From positions 36,130,001 through 36,194,000 of the forward strand of contig NC_072806.1 in NCBI RefSeq assembly GCF_028583425.1: a DNA stretch of 64,000 nucleotides. Direction: 5' to 3'. Both the position numbers and the translations under genes were made by a program. The stretch comes from Eublepharis macularius (taxonomy: Eukaryota; Chordata; Lepidosauria; Squamata; Eublepharidae). The notes under the pieces are model-generated. The model did not search any database. It saw nothing but the letters and a program-made list of their open reading frames with translations, and was not told the origin of the DNA. Positions 43,958 through 55,356 of the stretch are shown piece by piece; positions within the stretch are counted from its first letter, which is position 1, and each line of letters begins with the position of its first letter.

Positions 43958-46428
43958 CTGTGCGACAGGTACAGTGAGTGAAGAAAAGCAAATTCAAATC
44001 GGGTGGGGACGTGGGGAGACGTCTCACGTCAAAAAACCAAAAGGAATCCTAGAAATAAAACCCAAGAGCCGGGAGGAGACAGAATCTCATACACCCGCTG
44101 GTTTAACTGGAACACCCCCATTTTGATTTTGCATCTCCTCTTCGAGAAAACAACCCCAATCTGGTCCTTTATTTTAAAGCAGCTGTGCCCTTGCACGGAA
44201 ATCTGGCCAGGCAAAAAGTTTCTCAACATTATTTGCGTGTCAGTTACTTAAATTAGAGTAAGAGCAAAGAAAAGGACCATCAATGGCCTCGAAGTGGCGC
44301 AGATCAAAACAGAGAATAGTGACAACATACAGAAATAAGAATTACCAACACTGGTTGACCCTGGAAAGGGTCCCTTGGCAGATGCCTCAAAACCTAAAAC
44401 TGTTTCCCGCAGCCCAAACTGTGCTTCCAAAACGTGTCCCCAGCCAGCCTCACCCTTGGCGCTCCATGATGGAGAAAGTTACGCCATGGTGAATTTTTCC
44501 ACTCAAAAGGAAACAAGAGATTTGTCTGTCCAGCTTGCACAGTCAACGCAGAGACAGACACCCGGGCAATCATCGTTTGGTGTAGTGGCTAAGAGCGCGG
44601 GACTCTAATCTGGAGAGCCGGGTTTGATTCCCCGCTTCTCCATTTGAAGCCAGCTGGGTGACCTGGGGTCAGTCACAGCTCTCTCAGAGCTCTCTCAGCC
44701 CCACCCACCTCACAGGGTGATTCTATTGTGGGGATAATAATGACATACATTGTAAACCACTCTGAGTGGGTGTTAAGTTGTCCTGAAGGGCGGTATATAA
44801 ATCGAATGTTGTTGTTGTTGTTGTTGTTATTCCTGTGGGCCAGCTACATGAATATGCCAACTTCGTAGGCCTCAGAATGAGAGGTGGGCGTTCATAAGGA
44901 AATTTACAGAGTTGTCGCAGGAACTGCATGTCAACTTCTTAATGATCTTGTCAGCTGGTTGCACGGGCCATACGACCCTGTCCTTTTATGCTGGAAAGGG
45001 GGATTGCAGCATTATCTTTCCCAATTCCTTCCTTTCAGAAACTCCATGCAATTATCTTCTGTTTGTATTAGTTTGTTACTTCTAGATCTGAACCGTGTTA
45101 CACTGAGACTCAAATAGTGCCTTCTTGGGAATCTCGCTAGAGCCACTCCTGTGAGCAGAAGCTGGGTTCTTGCTCTTGGGAAAGGGTTCTGGGGATCATC
45201 TCTTTGTTATGAAGCCTGGCCATTGACTGTTCATAGAAAAGGCCATAATGTGCCACAGAACAGATTGGTGATGCCTGCAGACAGCTCAAGCAAGCAAGTC
45301 AAGTCGCATCCAGCAAGACATTTTGCACATGGCAACGTCTCCCCATGGAAGCCCCGGTGACTCAGCAGCTGTCAATGCAGCGCAACAGCAACAGGGCTTC
45401 CAGGCGGCAGCTCGCCCTGCCTTTTCCCTCCTCCAGTCTCTGGGGTGGCCACCCCCCCACCCCACCCCGTAGAATGAGGGGCTTTCCCCAAGGGTTTGTT
45501 TTAAACCAGTTGGTCAGCAAGCCTGTTTCATGAGAACTTAGTCACACGCACTGACAACAGCATGTGGAAACATCCGGATGTATACACCTGATATTGATTT
45601 TCCTGTTAGTTTCAGTGGGGGGAATGGTCTCACAGGCCCCGGTTCAGCCCACGGGCACGCTTATAAGACCCTCTCAAAAGTGCAAGAAAGAGACGTGCCT
45701 AAAAAATGGATCTCCCAAAGTGGTCTAGCAGCCACATCCAGACTCCAGCGACCTCTTCGGAGAAAAGTGGGGACAAGAGGCGAAGAGCAGAGGCAGAACC
45801 CCCCTCCCCGCTTTGAAAGATGCCCTGAGCTCAGCAGCCAAGAGGCCAGTGAGCTGAAGGCAACTGCTGAGGTACAGCAAGGGTGGAGGCGGAACGGGCT
45901 GCGGTTGCCAGATGGCTGCAGCCCCCAAGCTGCCAATTGGCCCCCGTAATGGGTCAGGAGGGAGGGATGATGCTGGGAAGGCCCAGGCTGCCCCTAGGAG
46001 TTCTGGGAGAGTGGAGGGGGGGAGGAGCCAAGCAGCTCTTAAACATTTTGGCCTTGGCTTTTTGAGGCCAAGGAAGACCTCTTAGGCGCCCAAGCAGACA
46101 GTGATGATAACAAGGAAGCCAGAAGCAGCCCTGCTTCTCTTTGACAGCTGACAGTGCCAGGTGGCCCACGAGGCAGAGCGAGTGGAGCCCCAGGAGGAAT
46201 GGAACCGAACCTGTGACCCAGTAAGCTGTTCCCAACTTCTATGTTCATGTGAATGTTGGTGTTTTCAGAAGACCAAAGGCTGGCTGGCCACAGCTACTCC
46301 CCCACATCACAATACACCACCTTCGGCATTTCGGTCTGCGATTACTGTCTCCGCTACAATTCAATGCATGTCTGCACACCCTGGGGCTTTTGACAGCAGC
46401 GGTAGAAGAAAGGATTCATAATACTTAC
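43958..46428 (-). other. ACACA: ACACA intron (2.5 kb)
   Basis: Between the donor GTAAGTAT at 46428 and the acceptor at 43958. It contains one Sauria SINE (44574-44829). The remaining 44840-46420 stretch shows no gene or named repeat. Confidence 0.95.
44574..44829 (+). repeat. Sauria-type tRNA-derived SINE, full length
   Basis: The A box (TTTGGTGTAGTGGCTAAGAG) and B box (GGGTTTGATTCCCCGC) are followed by 'AGCCAGCTGGGTGACCTGGG', 'CAGCCCCACCCACCTCACAG' and 'GGGCGGTATATAAATCGAAT', then a (GTT)n tail. Less diverged than the 10985 copy. Confidence 0.92.
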
Positions 46429-46583
46429 GGTAATGACACCCTTCTCCTGCATCCGGCCGGGCGTGTCGTGCAAGTCAGCAAACTGCACGGCTACCTGATG
46501 GTAAATGGGAATTAGGAATTCTTCCCGTTCCTTCAGCTTGGTCTCTAGTTCCTTCCGCTCAGCCGGGCTCAGCTCTGGGGTGC
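46429..46583 (-). CDS. ACACA: ACACA coding exon (fourth from the end)
   Basis: A 155-bp exon. The first two bases complete the glycine codon split with the upstream exon (G|GC), then [40 protein letters not shown] and [11 protein letters not shown] follow. The acceptor is TTGATTTCAG and the donor [32 protein letters not shown] is one of the best-conserved blocks of the carboxyltransferase domain in eukaryotic acetyl-CoA carboxylases. The [11 protein letters not shown] and EEFLIP choices mark ACC1 rather than ACC2. The usual GVIS of mammals is GVIT here. Confidence 0.98.
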
Positions 46584-49449
46584 CTGAAATCAAACAAAAG
46601 ACGGCTGTCAAGGACCCAGGGAGATGAGACAGAGAAAGAGGTGATGGCCCTGGGAAGGAAAGGCCGTCTCCCTCTGCTCCAGAAGCAAATGTTTACGTGG
46701 GCGCAGGTGCAGAGGAAAAGAGAAATTCCAGGGTCCCAGCCTCGCCCCCGTGGCAGGGGAGATATCCTCACCCGCACCCTACCCAAAGGTTCAGCAAAGT
46801 GACCCAGCAAGACAGAATCGAAACCGTGCACAGAACCAAAGTCACAGTACAGAAAACCTAACAAAAATGTGTTTATGCTACATAAGCAGTAAATCTACAT
46901 AGATGGCTGGTGACATGGAAAAACCTACTGTGCTTCTAAGATCTCGGTTTTAAAGGTGCTTGAAATCCCAAAGCAAGGCTTTGCAGAAGGAACAAAAGGA
47001 AAGAAGGTCACAGAGCTAAGGAATGATGAGCAGGGAAAGAGGCACCAAGAGACGGACAGGCCTGAAAGGGGGCAACCGGTCTAATCCCAGTGCCCTGTTT
47101 CCAACAAGGGCCAGCCAAATGCCTCTAAAGAAGGGCCACAAGCACAGTATGGTGGGGATGTCCACCCACAGTCACCTGACCCTCATATCTGGTACCCTCT
47201 TTTGAAACATGGAGGTGCCACTGATGTTATGTTGTTATGGCCAACAGGTATTAACAAGCCTAACCTCCGGGAATGCAATCCTTTTTTTAAAAAAAAAATG
47301 TAACTCTCAAAGTGAATGGCCATTCCCATTGTCTTGCAGTAGGGAGTTTTGCAAAATGTAATTTCACCCTGTGTGAAGACATGGTTGCTTTTGTCAGGAT
47401 GACCTTGGGTCAGAATATTGTGAAACAGGAAGGGGGGAGAGGGAGAGAGAGAGAGAGCCTCTTTAACTACTCTGTCTATATCACTAATAATGATATAAAG
47501 ATCTATTTTGCTGTCTTTTTAAAAAAATTATAGCACTGGTGTCTCGAACACAGAAATCAAGCAGATCAAACGGAGAGAGAGTTCAGGAATTAATAGCTCA
47601 AGCAACTGAGTCGAACCATACTATACTGGGCAAGGCAAAGCTGCATGGAGAGAGAAACCCCTTCTGAAGCCCAAGCAAGGCTTAATCCAAGGCACCGAGA
47701 GGAGAAAGTCCAAACTGATTACACATTCCTTACAAACAGGATTTTTTTTTAAAAAAACAGACTTTTTTATTTTGCTGGATATGGAGTTAGAACTGTACTG
47801 TCTGGAATTTTCTTGCATTTCCCCATTTTTGAAAGCACAGCGAATAGAATTGGCTTGCCTGTGCAATGGTGCAGATACCGCCAAATCCCTGCCTCTGTTT
47901 TTTCCCTCTCTGACTGCAAGGTGCCACACACTCAGAGGGCGTAGCGTAAAGAATAATTAATAAAATACGAAGCATCCTGAGCTCACTTGTAAACCCGAGA
48001 AGCAGAAATTTTAAAATGAACGGTTGAAAGAAAAGGCTGTGGTAGAGCTGGCACCACGGACAACTCAGCTTTACTGGCCGAAACCCCTATCTTCATGCAT
48101 ACATCTATTTATCTATTTATTAGATTTTTTTTTATACCCACTCTCCGTCGAACCAGGCCCAAAGCCGTTTACAACAACAATTAAACAAGACAATCAAAAA
48201 CAATTAAAACAACAATATAAACATTTTATGTTAAATCTAAAAACATAATGCTGCAACTAAGTGGTCCCAGAAATGCAACCAGTGGTAGAAACAACAACCA
48301 GGTGGCAAAGATTCTACATTAATCATGGCTGAAATAGTTCCACTGTGCAGGCCCTGTGGAACCTTGATAGGTCCCACAGAGCACATGTATTGTCGGACAG
48401 AGCATTCTACCAGGATGGGGCCACCAGAGGATGGGGCCACCAACCTGGTGGAAGAGAGATGAGCCACTCGGGGGCTGGGCACCATCAGTAAGCCACGAGT
48501 TGAAGAACGCAGACTTCGTGGGAGATCATATCAAGAGAGCTGGTCCTTTGGGTACGATGGTCCCAGACTCGGTAGGACTTTAAAAGTTAGAAACCAGCAC
48601 CTTGAATTCGATCCGGAAACCAAGTGGAAGCCAGTGCAGCTGCCGTAACATAGGCTGCACGTGGGCAGACTATGATGCATCAGTCAAGAGCCTAGCAGCT
48701 GCATTCTGAACAAACCGCAGTCTCCAGCGCATCTTCAAGGGCAGCTCTGAGTGAATTACAGTAGTCTAACTGGGAGGTGACCGTGGCATGCATCACTGTG
48801 GCCAGGTCCAGCCGAGACAGGTAGGGGGGCAGCTGGCATGCTCGGCAAAGATGGTAATATGCTGAGTTTGTCACTGTGGACACTTGCTTATCCAAGGAAA
48901 GCAAGGTATCCAACTAACCCCCCCCCCCAGCTCTTCCACCAAATCCACCTCGATCCCATCAAGAGATGGTAGCTGTACCACCTCTAGAGGCCCAACCATG
49001 AGACTTCCATCTTAGATGGATTCAATTTCCGCCAGCTCTGTCTTAATCATCTGGCCATGGCATCCAGGCACCAGGCCAGCTCCGAGAAAGCTGTCCCAGC
49101 CGGGTGTCATCAGCATACTGGTGGCACCCAACGCCATACCTCTTGATGAGTTCTGCCCGCAGGCACGTATAAATATTGAACAATACTGAGGACAAAATTG
49201 CACTCTGCCGAACACCACATACCAGTGATCGTTTGGAGGGCTTTTTGTCTCCAATGGCAACCCTCTGAGAGCATCCTTGGAGGAATGAGGAAAACCACGC
49301 TGAGGCAGTACCTGAGGCCAGATGGGTGACCAGGATTGAATGATCAACTGTGTCAAAAGCAATGCACAGATCTAACAATATTAGCATTGCCAAATCATCT
49401 CTAACTGAAGGCAATGGTCATCAATCAGGGCTACAAGTGGGTGTCTCAG

Positions 49450-50346
49450 AGACAAAACAGACAAGATGCCTGACACGTGGAGGACATGCGTCAGTTTCCC
49501 GCAAGGTTCCACGGGAAGTGTAATGAGAATGCTAGAGAGAAGAGGGAGAGAATCCCTCTTCTCCCTGACAACGGTTCTTTCTCTAAGCGTCTCTCTAGTC
49601 TGCTCGGCTCCCTCTTGCCACCTCCGGTTCCCCTTGCTTCCCGAAAAGCTCTCTGCAGCCAGAGGGAATGGAGCTTGCAGGCAGCGGTGAGGGGGAGCGG
49701 TGGTCAGAGGGAGCTGGCAGCACTGATTGGCTCCTTTTCCCTCTCACCCCCACCAGGGCGCTCCTCTTGCTCCCCTAAACGCCCTCAGCAGCCAGAGGGA
49801 GTCGAGCGTGCTGGTGGCGGTGAGGGGGACAAGGAGCCTATCGCCACTACCACCTCCCTCCGACCGCTGCCGGCACAATCGACTCCCTCTCACTGCCGCC
49901 CACACATTCAGCTCCCTCTGGCTGCCGCGGGCTTTTTGGGGAGCAAAGGGAGCTGGCAGCAGCAAGAGGGAGCTGAACGGACTAGAGAAAAATCAAAAAG
50001 AGTCCAGTAGCACCTTTAAGACTAACCAATTTTATTGTAGCATAAGCTTTCGAGAATCAAGTTCTCTTCGTCAGATGCATGGTACATACAGTTTATGTAC
50101 TATGCATTTGACGAAGAGAACTTGATTCTCGAAAGCTTATGCTACAATAAAATTGGTTAGTCTTAAAGGTGCTACTGGACTCTTTTTGATTTTGCTACTA
50201 CAGACTAACACGGCTAACTCCTCTGGATCTTGGACTAGAGAAAGAACCTCTGCCAGGGAGAAGAGGTTCTTTCTCGCTACACTTCCCGTGGAACCTTGCC
50301 GGAAACTGATGATGGTCCTCCACATGTCAGGTGTCTCGTCTGTTTT
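49450..50346. mobile_element. TIR element inserted in the L2 reverse-transcriptase region
   Basis: About 110-bp terminal inverted repeats: CAAAACAGACAAGATGCCTG, CAGTTTCCCGCAAGGTTCC, ACGGGAAGTGTAATGAGAA on the left, and the inverse on the right ending GTCTGTTTT. GTGTCTCAG (49441) and GGCTCTCAG (50347) flank it, 7 of 9 matching, which would fit a 9-bp duplication. The GC-rich interior holds degenerate tandem copies of a 'CTCCCTCT(G/C).(T/C)GCCG' unit and a later foldback insertion at 49991. Confidence 0.8.
49991..50231. mobile_element. Foldback retro-insertion with a perfect 12-bp target duplication
   Basis: The left arm 49991-50083 (reverse) and right arm 50099-50231 (forward) are near-identical copies of the family unit: GACGAAGAGAACTTGATTCT, CGAAAGCTTATGCTACAATA, AAGGTGCTACTGGACTC, CAGACTAACACGGCTAAC. 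Direct repeats GGACTAGAGAAA lie at 49979-49990 and 50232-50243. It is nested inside the TIR element, which is itself inside the L2 copy. Confidence 0.92.
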
Positions 50347-51884
50347 GGCTCTCAGCCCCAAACCCGGGCCTGAAGCTGGACTGGATATAGGATAAGCAGA
50401 GGACTGGAAGGGGTCAAGCACAGAAGTCCCATCCAGGAAGGCTTGAAGCTCTTCAGCAACTGCTCTTTCCACTACTTTCCCCAAGACTGGCAAATTGGAT
50501 ATCGGGCAGTAATTGGCTAGGTCCTTTTTATCTAAGGAAGATTTTTTAAAGGTGTAACTATAGCCTCCTTCAAGGAGCTACGAAGTAAATGATGGACACA
50601 TTAATAATTTCCCTCAATGGGTCTACCACCACCTCCCTAAAGGAGTCAGGAGAGGCAGGGAGACAAGGAGCAAGTGGTTGATTTCATAGAAACCAGGACC
50701 CCGTCAACATCTGACAAAGAGAGCAGGCAGAAATAGTCCAGAACTGGACCAGGCGGCGCTAAAGAAGCCTCCATAACACCACTTGACTCAAAACTGGAGG
50801 CAGGTTCCTGGCGCATCATTGAGATTTTGTCCATAAAAAAAGATGCAAACAAGTCACTATCTAGAGGACTTCTTGTTTGTTTGATTCGCTGACTCTGTGG
50901 CCAAACTGCATCTTATACTAAGCAGAGCTATGATTTCCAAAAAACACACACAGAAGATTCAAAGTTCAAAGCCAAAGCAGAAGGAGTGGAGGGCCACGGA
51001 AGTGGAACGGGTTGGAGGAGTGTTTAACCACTCTCGCCAGACCCTTTTCTAAATCCCAATGTCAAAACTTACCCCACAGAGAAAAAATACTTAGAATTTG
51101 TATGATGCTCATATATTTTCAACCACAGGGGACACATCAGCGTAAGGCGACGGGGATAATGGTGGCAGGGTGGAGGGCGGAACTAAGCATGCTCGTCCCT
51201 ATAAACTAGGGCTGCAATCTGATTGCGCGCACACATGCACACACACACACACGAAAACTATTTCAACTAACCCAACCGCAGCTGAAACCTAAAACTGGAT
51301 TACACATGCATACCTTGGAACAGCAATGGGCAAACGACAATTGCTGGACATTGGGAGCACTCGTAATGGGTAGATACTGGAGAAGGTGGAGATTGATTTG
51401 CTTCCGGAACTAGGGGTTGGCTACTTAGAAATCTCTCCACTCACACACCCTACCTGTCAACCTTTTAAGCCAGTAACAGTGGGAGAGAGAAGGAAGGGCG
51501 GGGAAGAAATTCAAGCTGAGTCACAGTAACAGGCAAAAGCGGCAAGAGAAACTGAATCAGGAATAAGGGCTTGGTGGGATGGGAAGGAGATCATGGAGAA
51601 TGAAGGGAAGGGGGGTGGAAAAGGGGTGTCGTGTGCCAAGCCCTGGACACTTAGAGGGAAAGGGCAGGAAACACACAATTTAAGTAAATGGTGTGCATGC
51701 AGAACTGAAGCCCAGTCTGAAATGAGAAAACATTTGCATGTCAGGTTCTGGCATTCACACACATTGCAATTGCAAGATTGCGTTTCCATGCTCTAATTGC
51801 ATGGTGTGTGTGTGTGTGTGAGTGTGTGTGAGAGAGAGATTTTTAAAGACAGGGTTCCAGTGTGTTTGTTCTAAATAAATACTC

Positions 51885-52040
51885 TCAGATTTATTTATTT
51901 GTTGCCTGCTTTATCATTCTAAGGGGGACACAAAAGAGGTCTACAACTCTGCTTTCCCCTCCTTCACTTTATCCTGACAACCACCCCCCTGTGAAGTAGG
52001 CCAGGCTGGATCCAACCACCCTCCAAGTCGCCTTTTCTTC
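51885..52040 (-). repeat. Probable tRNA-SINE 3' part, reverse orientation
   Basis: 'TTTATTTATTTGTTGCCTGC', 'GACACAAAAGAGGTCTACAAC' and 'TTCACTTTATCCTGACAACC', 'TGTGAAGTAGGCCAGGCTG' match the reversed tail and body seen at 52560. Confidence 0.5.
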
Positions 52041-52559
52041 AAAATAAGGGGCTCTTCCCCCAATGGAAGTGCCAATTAAGTTGGAGGAAGGCTCCTGAGA
52101 TTGGAGGAAAGCTTCAAACTTGAGCCAAAAAGAAAGGTGAGGCATAAATATTTAAAATTCATCAATAAACAAGTGGGCAACTACCAAGACTTGTAGGAGA
52201 CATCTCATTTTCCCCTCCCCAATTATGTCCTCTTTCCCTTCCTTACCCCCCCCATGGCCTTTCCCTTTTCCTTCTCTCCTTCCCACCCACCTTTGCCTGC
52301 CCCCCCATCTTTACCTCCCCCCTCCCCACGGCAGCCTATCCCCTATGGCCCAGTTAGTTGTGTGGTGCCAGCTGAGCAGGCCCAATTGTCTAGGGGGGAA
52401 TCTGCAAGGACTTGCAGGGAGTGCCTCACTTTCCCCTGTATCCCCTACCTACACTATTCCCTCCTCGCTCAGCTTTCCCTATGTCCTCCTCTCCTTCAAA
52501 CCCACTAAACAATTTACCTTTTATCTGTACCACATCTTCATCTATATTTCTTAATTTAT

Positions 52560-52775
52560 ACACTGCCTTTTTCCAAAAAGGGGACCCAAAACAGCTTGCA
52601 TCATTCTCATCTTCTCCATATTATCCTCACAACAACCCTGAGAGGTAGGTTAGTCTGAGAGTATGTGACTGGCCTAAAGTCATCCAATGAGCTTCCACAG
52701 CAGAGTAGTGATTCAAACCTGGATTTCCCAGATTCTACTCTAAAACTCGAACCACTGAACCACACTGGCTTGGGA
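52560..52775 (-). repeat. tRNA-derived SINE, reverse orientation
   Basis: The + strand runs tail to head: 'CACTGCCTTTTTCCAAAAAG', 'TATCCTCACAACAACCCTGAG', 'AGGTAGGTTAGTCTGAGAG', 'GTGATTCAAACCTGGATTTCC' (B box reversed), 'CGAACCACTGAACCACACTGG' (A box reversed). Full-length. Confidence 0.75.
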
Positions 52776-53239
52776 GGGGTGTGTGTGCTGTTGAACAGTA
52801 GCAAGCAGCCATGCCTGGGTGAGTCACAAAACTCAGGTGGTAGCAAGTCATCTGGTCATTTTTGGTGGTCCTGGCACCTTTGAATCCTTCTGCAAATGCT
52901 AAAGCAGTCCTGGAAAGGGCCTTGCCCCTGCCTTTTACTGACAAAAATCAAGCTTGGAATACTGGCTAAACTGTTACAGTTGTCTAGTAACAGCCACTGA
53001 GGGCCTTTGGTTAAAGCTACAGGTGCTCCTTTTATCATTTTGATTTTTAAAAAGAATGTTTTTTTCCCTTTTTTGAGATTTCATATTTTTCTGCAAACCT
53101 GGGACATTTTTCACGTGTTTAAGAAGATATGCTTTGTCTGTTCATGGCTCCAATCTCTGGATTTAAGTATCCACAGAACAGGTCCACTTGGCCATTAGTA
53201 CATAAGATAAGTTTTGTTCAGTGGAGTGGTAGAATAGGG

Positions 53240-53372
53240 GCACGATCCACCCCAGTATGACAGGCCCAAGGTCATCCAGCAAGCTTCCCTGGTAGAGTGG
53301 AGATTTGAACCTGGGTCTCCCAGATCCTAGTCTGACCCTCTAACCACTACTCTAAGCTGGCCACTACACCTC
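53240..53372 (-). repeat. tRNA-derived SINE head, reverse orientation
   Basis: 'AAGGTCATCCAGCAAGCTTCC', 'GAGATTTGAACCTGGGTCTCC' and 'CCTCTAACCACTACTCTAAGC' give the reversed B and A box region. The 3' body is truncated. Confidence 0.7.
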
Positions 53373-53970
53373 CCCTACCACCACACACACTTTTTAGTCT
53401 TTGCAGTTTGTTACAGCAAGCAAGAGGTCATGTATTCTGAACTATCTGCTGTCCTCGCATTGTCAAGGCAAACCAAGCTAGCCCAATAATGATCCAGGTG
53501 AGATTAACAAATATGTCAATGTCTATTTTCTGCTTAATTTAAAAGTGGCGTCTATAAAGATTTTTAGCTTCTGAGCCCTGTTCTCCCGAAATAAAAAAGG
53601 TAACAATGAAAGGAAGAGGGGGAGAGAAGAGAATAAAGAGTGATTATCCTATCATTGATTGATTGTCAGGAACATTCCTCATTCACTGGGCATTGTAAGA
53701 GGCTAAGCTTTCAATCAATTCCATAAGCTCCCTGTACAATTAAATATCAAGGAATGGATTTCTTTCTTTCCCGGCCCAGATCTTCAGGCCTGCATTTCAG
53801 GATAGGGAGGCGTTTCAATTCTTCCTTTGATTCATTTAAACATTCCGCAGAAATCTGGTTCTGTGAAATATGAAACACGTCTCACTCTCTCCTCTACGTT
53901 ACACTCCCAGTGGAGGTGGGGTGACTTGAGAGCCAGTGCTGTGGATCTGGAAATGGCACTTGCATCGCTT

Positions 53971-54054
53971 ATTCATTCATTCATTCATTCATTCATTCAT
54001 TCATTCATTCATTCATTCATTCATTCATTCATTCATTCATTCATTCATTCATTC
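53971..54054. repeat. (ATTC)21 microsatellite
   Basis: 84 bp of perfect ATTC repeats. It directly abuts a LINE 3' end in reverse orientation, so it probably grew from that element's tail. Confidence 0.97.
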
Positions 54055-54230
54055 CACTCTCCCCATAAGCGGGCTCAGAGCAGATCACAACATTATAAAA
54101 TGTACAACAAAATATAAGATAAAATTTAGCAGCATAATGTAATGATCAGTAACAACATGATACTTTTAAAACAGCCATGCACTTATTTCACTGCCCACTC
54201 AGCCTAAACAACCCGTGAGGCAGGGTGGCC
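54055..54230 (-). repeat. L2-like LINE 3' end, reverse orientation
   Basis: 'CACTCTCCCCATAAGCGGGC', 'TCAGAGCAGATCACAACATT' followed by an AT-rich stretch resembles the reversed tail seen at 48104. The 5' limit is uncertain. Confidence 0.5.
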
Positions 54231-54529
54231 AGTTATGGATGGATACAGGATTGGGGGGGGACATGCGCCCTCCCCCCTGGTAAGAGGCCGACGCTTGCCA
54301 AAAGTAGGGTTCGGGAAGGGGGGGCTTTTCTCCAGAGTAATTCTTCATTTACTTTATGCATTGGAGTTGGGTGCAGAATGCTGCATCTTAAAATACATAA
54401 ACTACATTATTTTTAAAAGTGTTTATTCCCAAAGGGCACATAGATAGGCTTCAATGTGTGCCTGCGTGTATTACTGATCATTTAAAAAAAAAATTATCCC
54501 AGTTTTAAAAACCTTGATCAGGGGCCAAA

Positions 54530-54700
54530 TCAGCTCTTCACATCACTCTCCCTTCCTCCACTTTATCCTCAGAACAGGCTGAAAGATTGCGACATGTCTA
54601 GGATCACCCAGCAAGCTTCCGTAACAGAGCAGGGATTCAAACCCAGGCATACCGAGTCCTCGTCCAGCACTTCAACAAGTCTAACCGAGTCCAGCACTCT
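54530..54700 (-). repeat. tRNA-derived SINE, reverse orientation
   Basis: 'CTCCACTTTATCCTCAGAAC', 'ATCACCCAGCAAGCTTCCG', 'GGGATTCAAACCCAGGCATA' (B box reversed). The head near 54670 is decayed. Confidence 0.65.
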
Positions 54701-54974
54701 AATTAGCAATGCCCTGTGAACTCTCAAAAGCCAGAAAGGCCCCGGGGGACTTCACTGCATTTGTGGGTTTAAGGGCACGTTCTCGCACACATGCATATGC
54801 TTTGCTAATTTTGTACATCTCAAAAAATTAACTCTCCTTGCCACTGTTCTTAAAACACAAGTCCAAGGATGCTACTGTTCAAAGAGCACCACTGGGTGAC
54901 CTTTGCAATGGAGCTAAAGACGAGAAAGAAGTTATACAAAATGGTGGAGAGGCTGCCACGGGTAAACATGCCCA

Positions 54975-55356
54975 ACACTCGAGGGTATAAAACCCTCTCA
55001 TGGTGCAGGTTAAAAACCAATCAACCCAGTCTGATGTTTAAATTTTAAAGTTCCTATAATAGTGCAATGAGATAAAGTGCTCAGTGCAATAAACATCAAA
55101 TACATCGATACAATACAATATCAAGATATCAGTCCTACATAATAAATTGGTGGCTCTAGAATCCATTATTGTAATCAATGATTACAATATGTATTTATTT
55201 AAGGAAGGGTATATCCAGTTGTGAATGAATACTTATTGCACTTCGCACTTTATCTTATTATAGGAACTTTAAAATTTAAACATCAGATGTTGATGATTTG
55301 TTAAACATCAGCCTTTGTTTTTACCTTACACCACAGGAGGGTTGTATACCCTTCTG
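54975..55356. mobile_element. AT-rich element with ~110-bp inverted repeats
   Basis: Bases 55031-55061 (CTGATGTTTAAATTTTAAAG ... CTATAATA) are an exact inverse of 55257-55287. The pairing extends outward imperfectly to 54975 and 55356 (GAGGGTATAAAACCCTC versus GAGGGTTGTATACCCTT) and inward to about 55094/55232. The left arm has an extra 8-bp GTGCAATG relative to the right. No coding frame. Target duplication not identified. Confidence 0.8.

Larger units (their letters stand above)
48104..50905 (-). mobile_element. L2-type LINE copy, interrupted and decayed
   Basis: On the - strand, FASFFMDKIS (~50850) comes first. GKVVERAVAEELQAFLDGTS and VLDPFQS (~50480-50400) follow, then LLDLCIAFDTVDHSIL, GCSQRVAIGDKK, FNIYTCL and GVGCHQYADDTRL (49400-49080). 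These are the reverse-transcriptase motifs of the L2 clade in order, including the YADD box. A 3' non-coding part runs to 48104, ending in the AT-rich tail. A TIR element (49450-50346) splits the RT domain between DPFQS and the following block. Frame breaks make it a fossil. Confidence 0.9.

Noticed and set aside
45578-45949. 123-codon + strand frame in an ACACA intron
   Set aside because: Antisense to ACACA, with no domain and no splice context.
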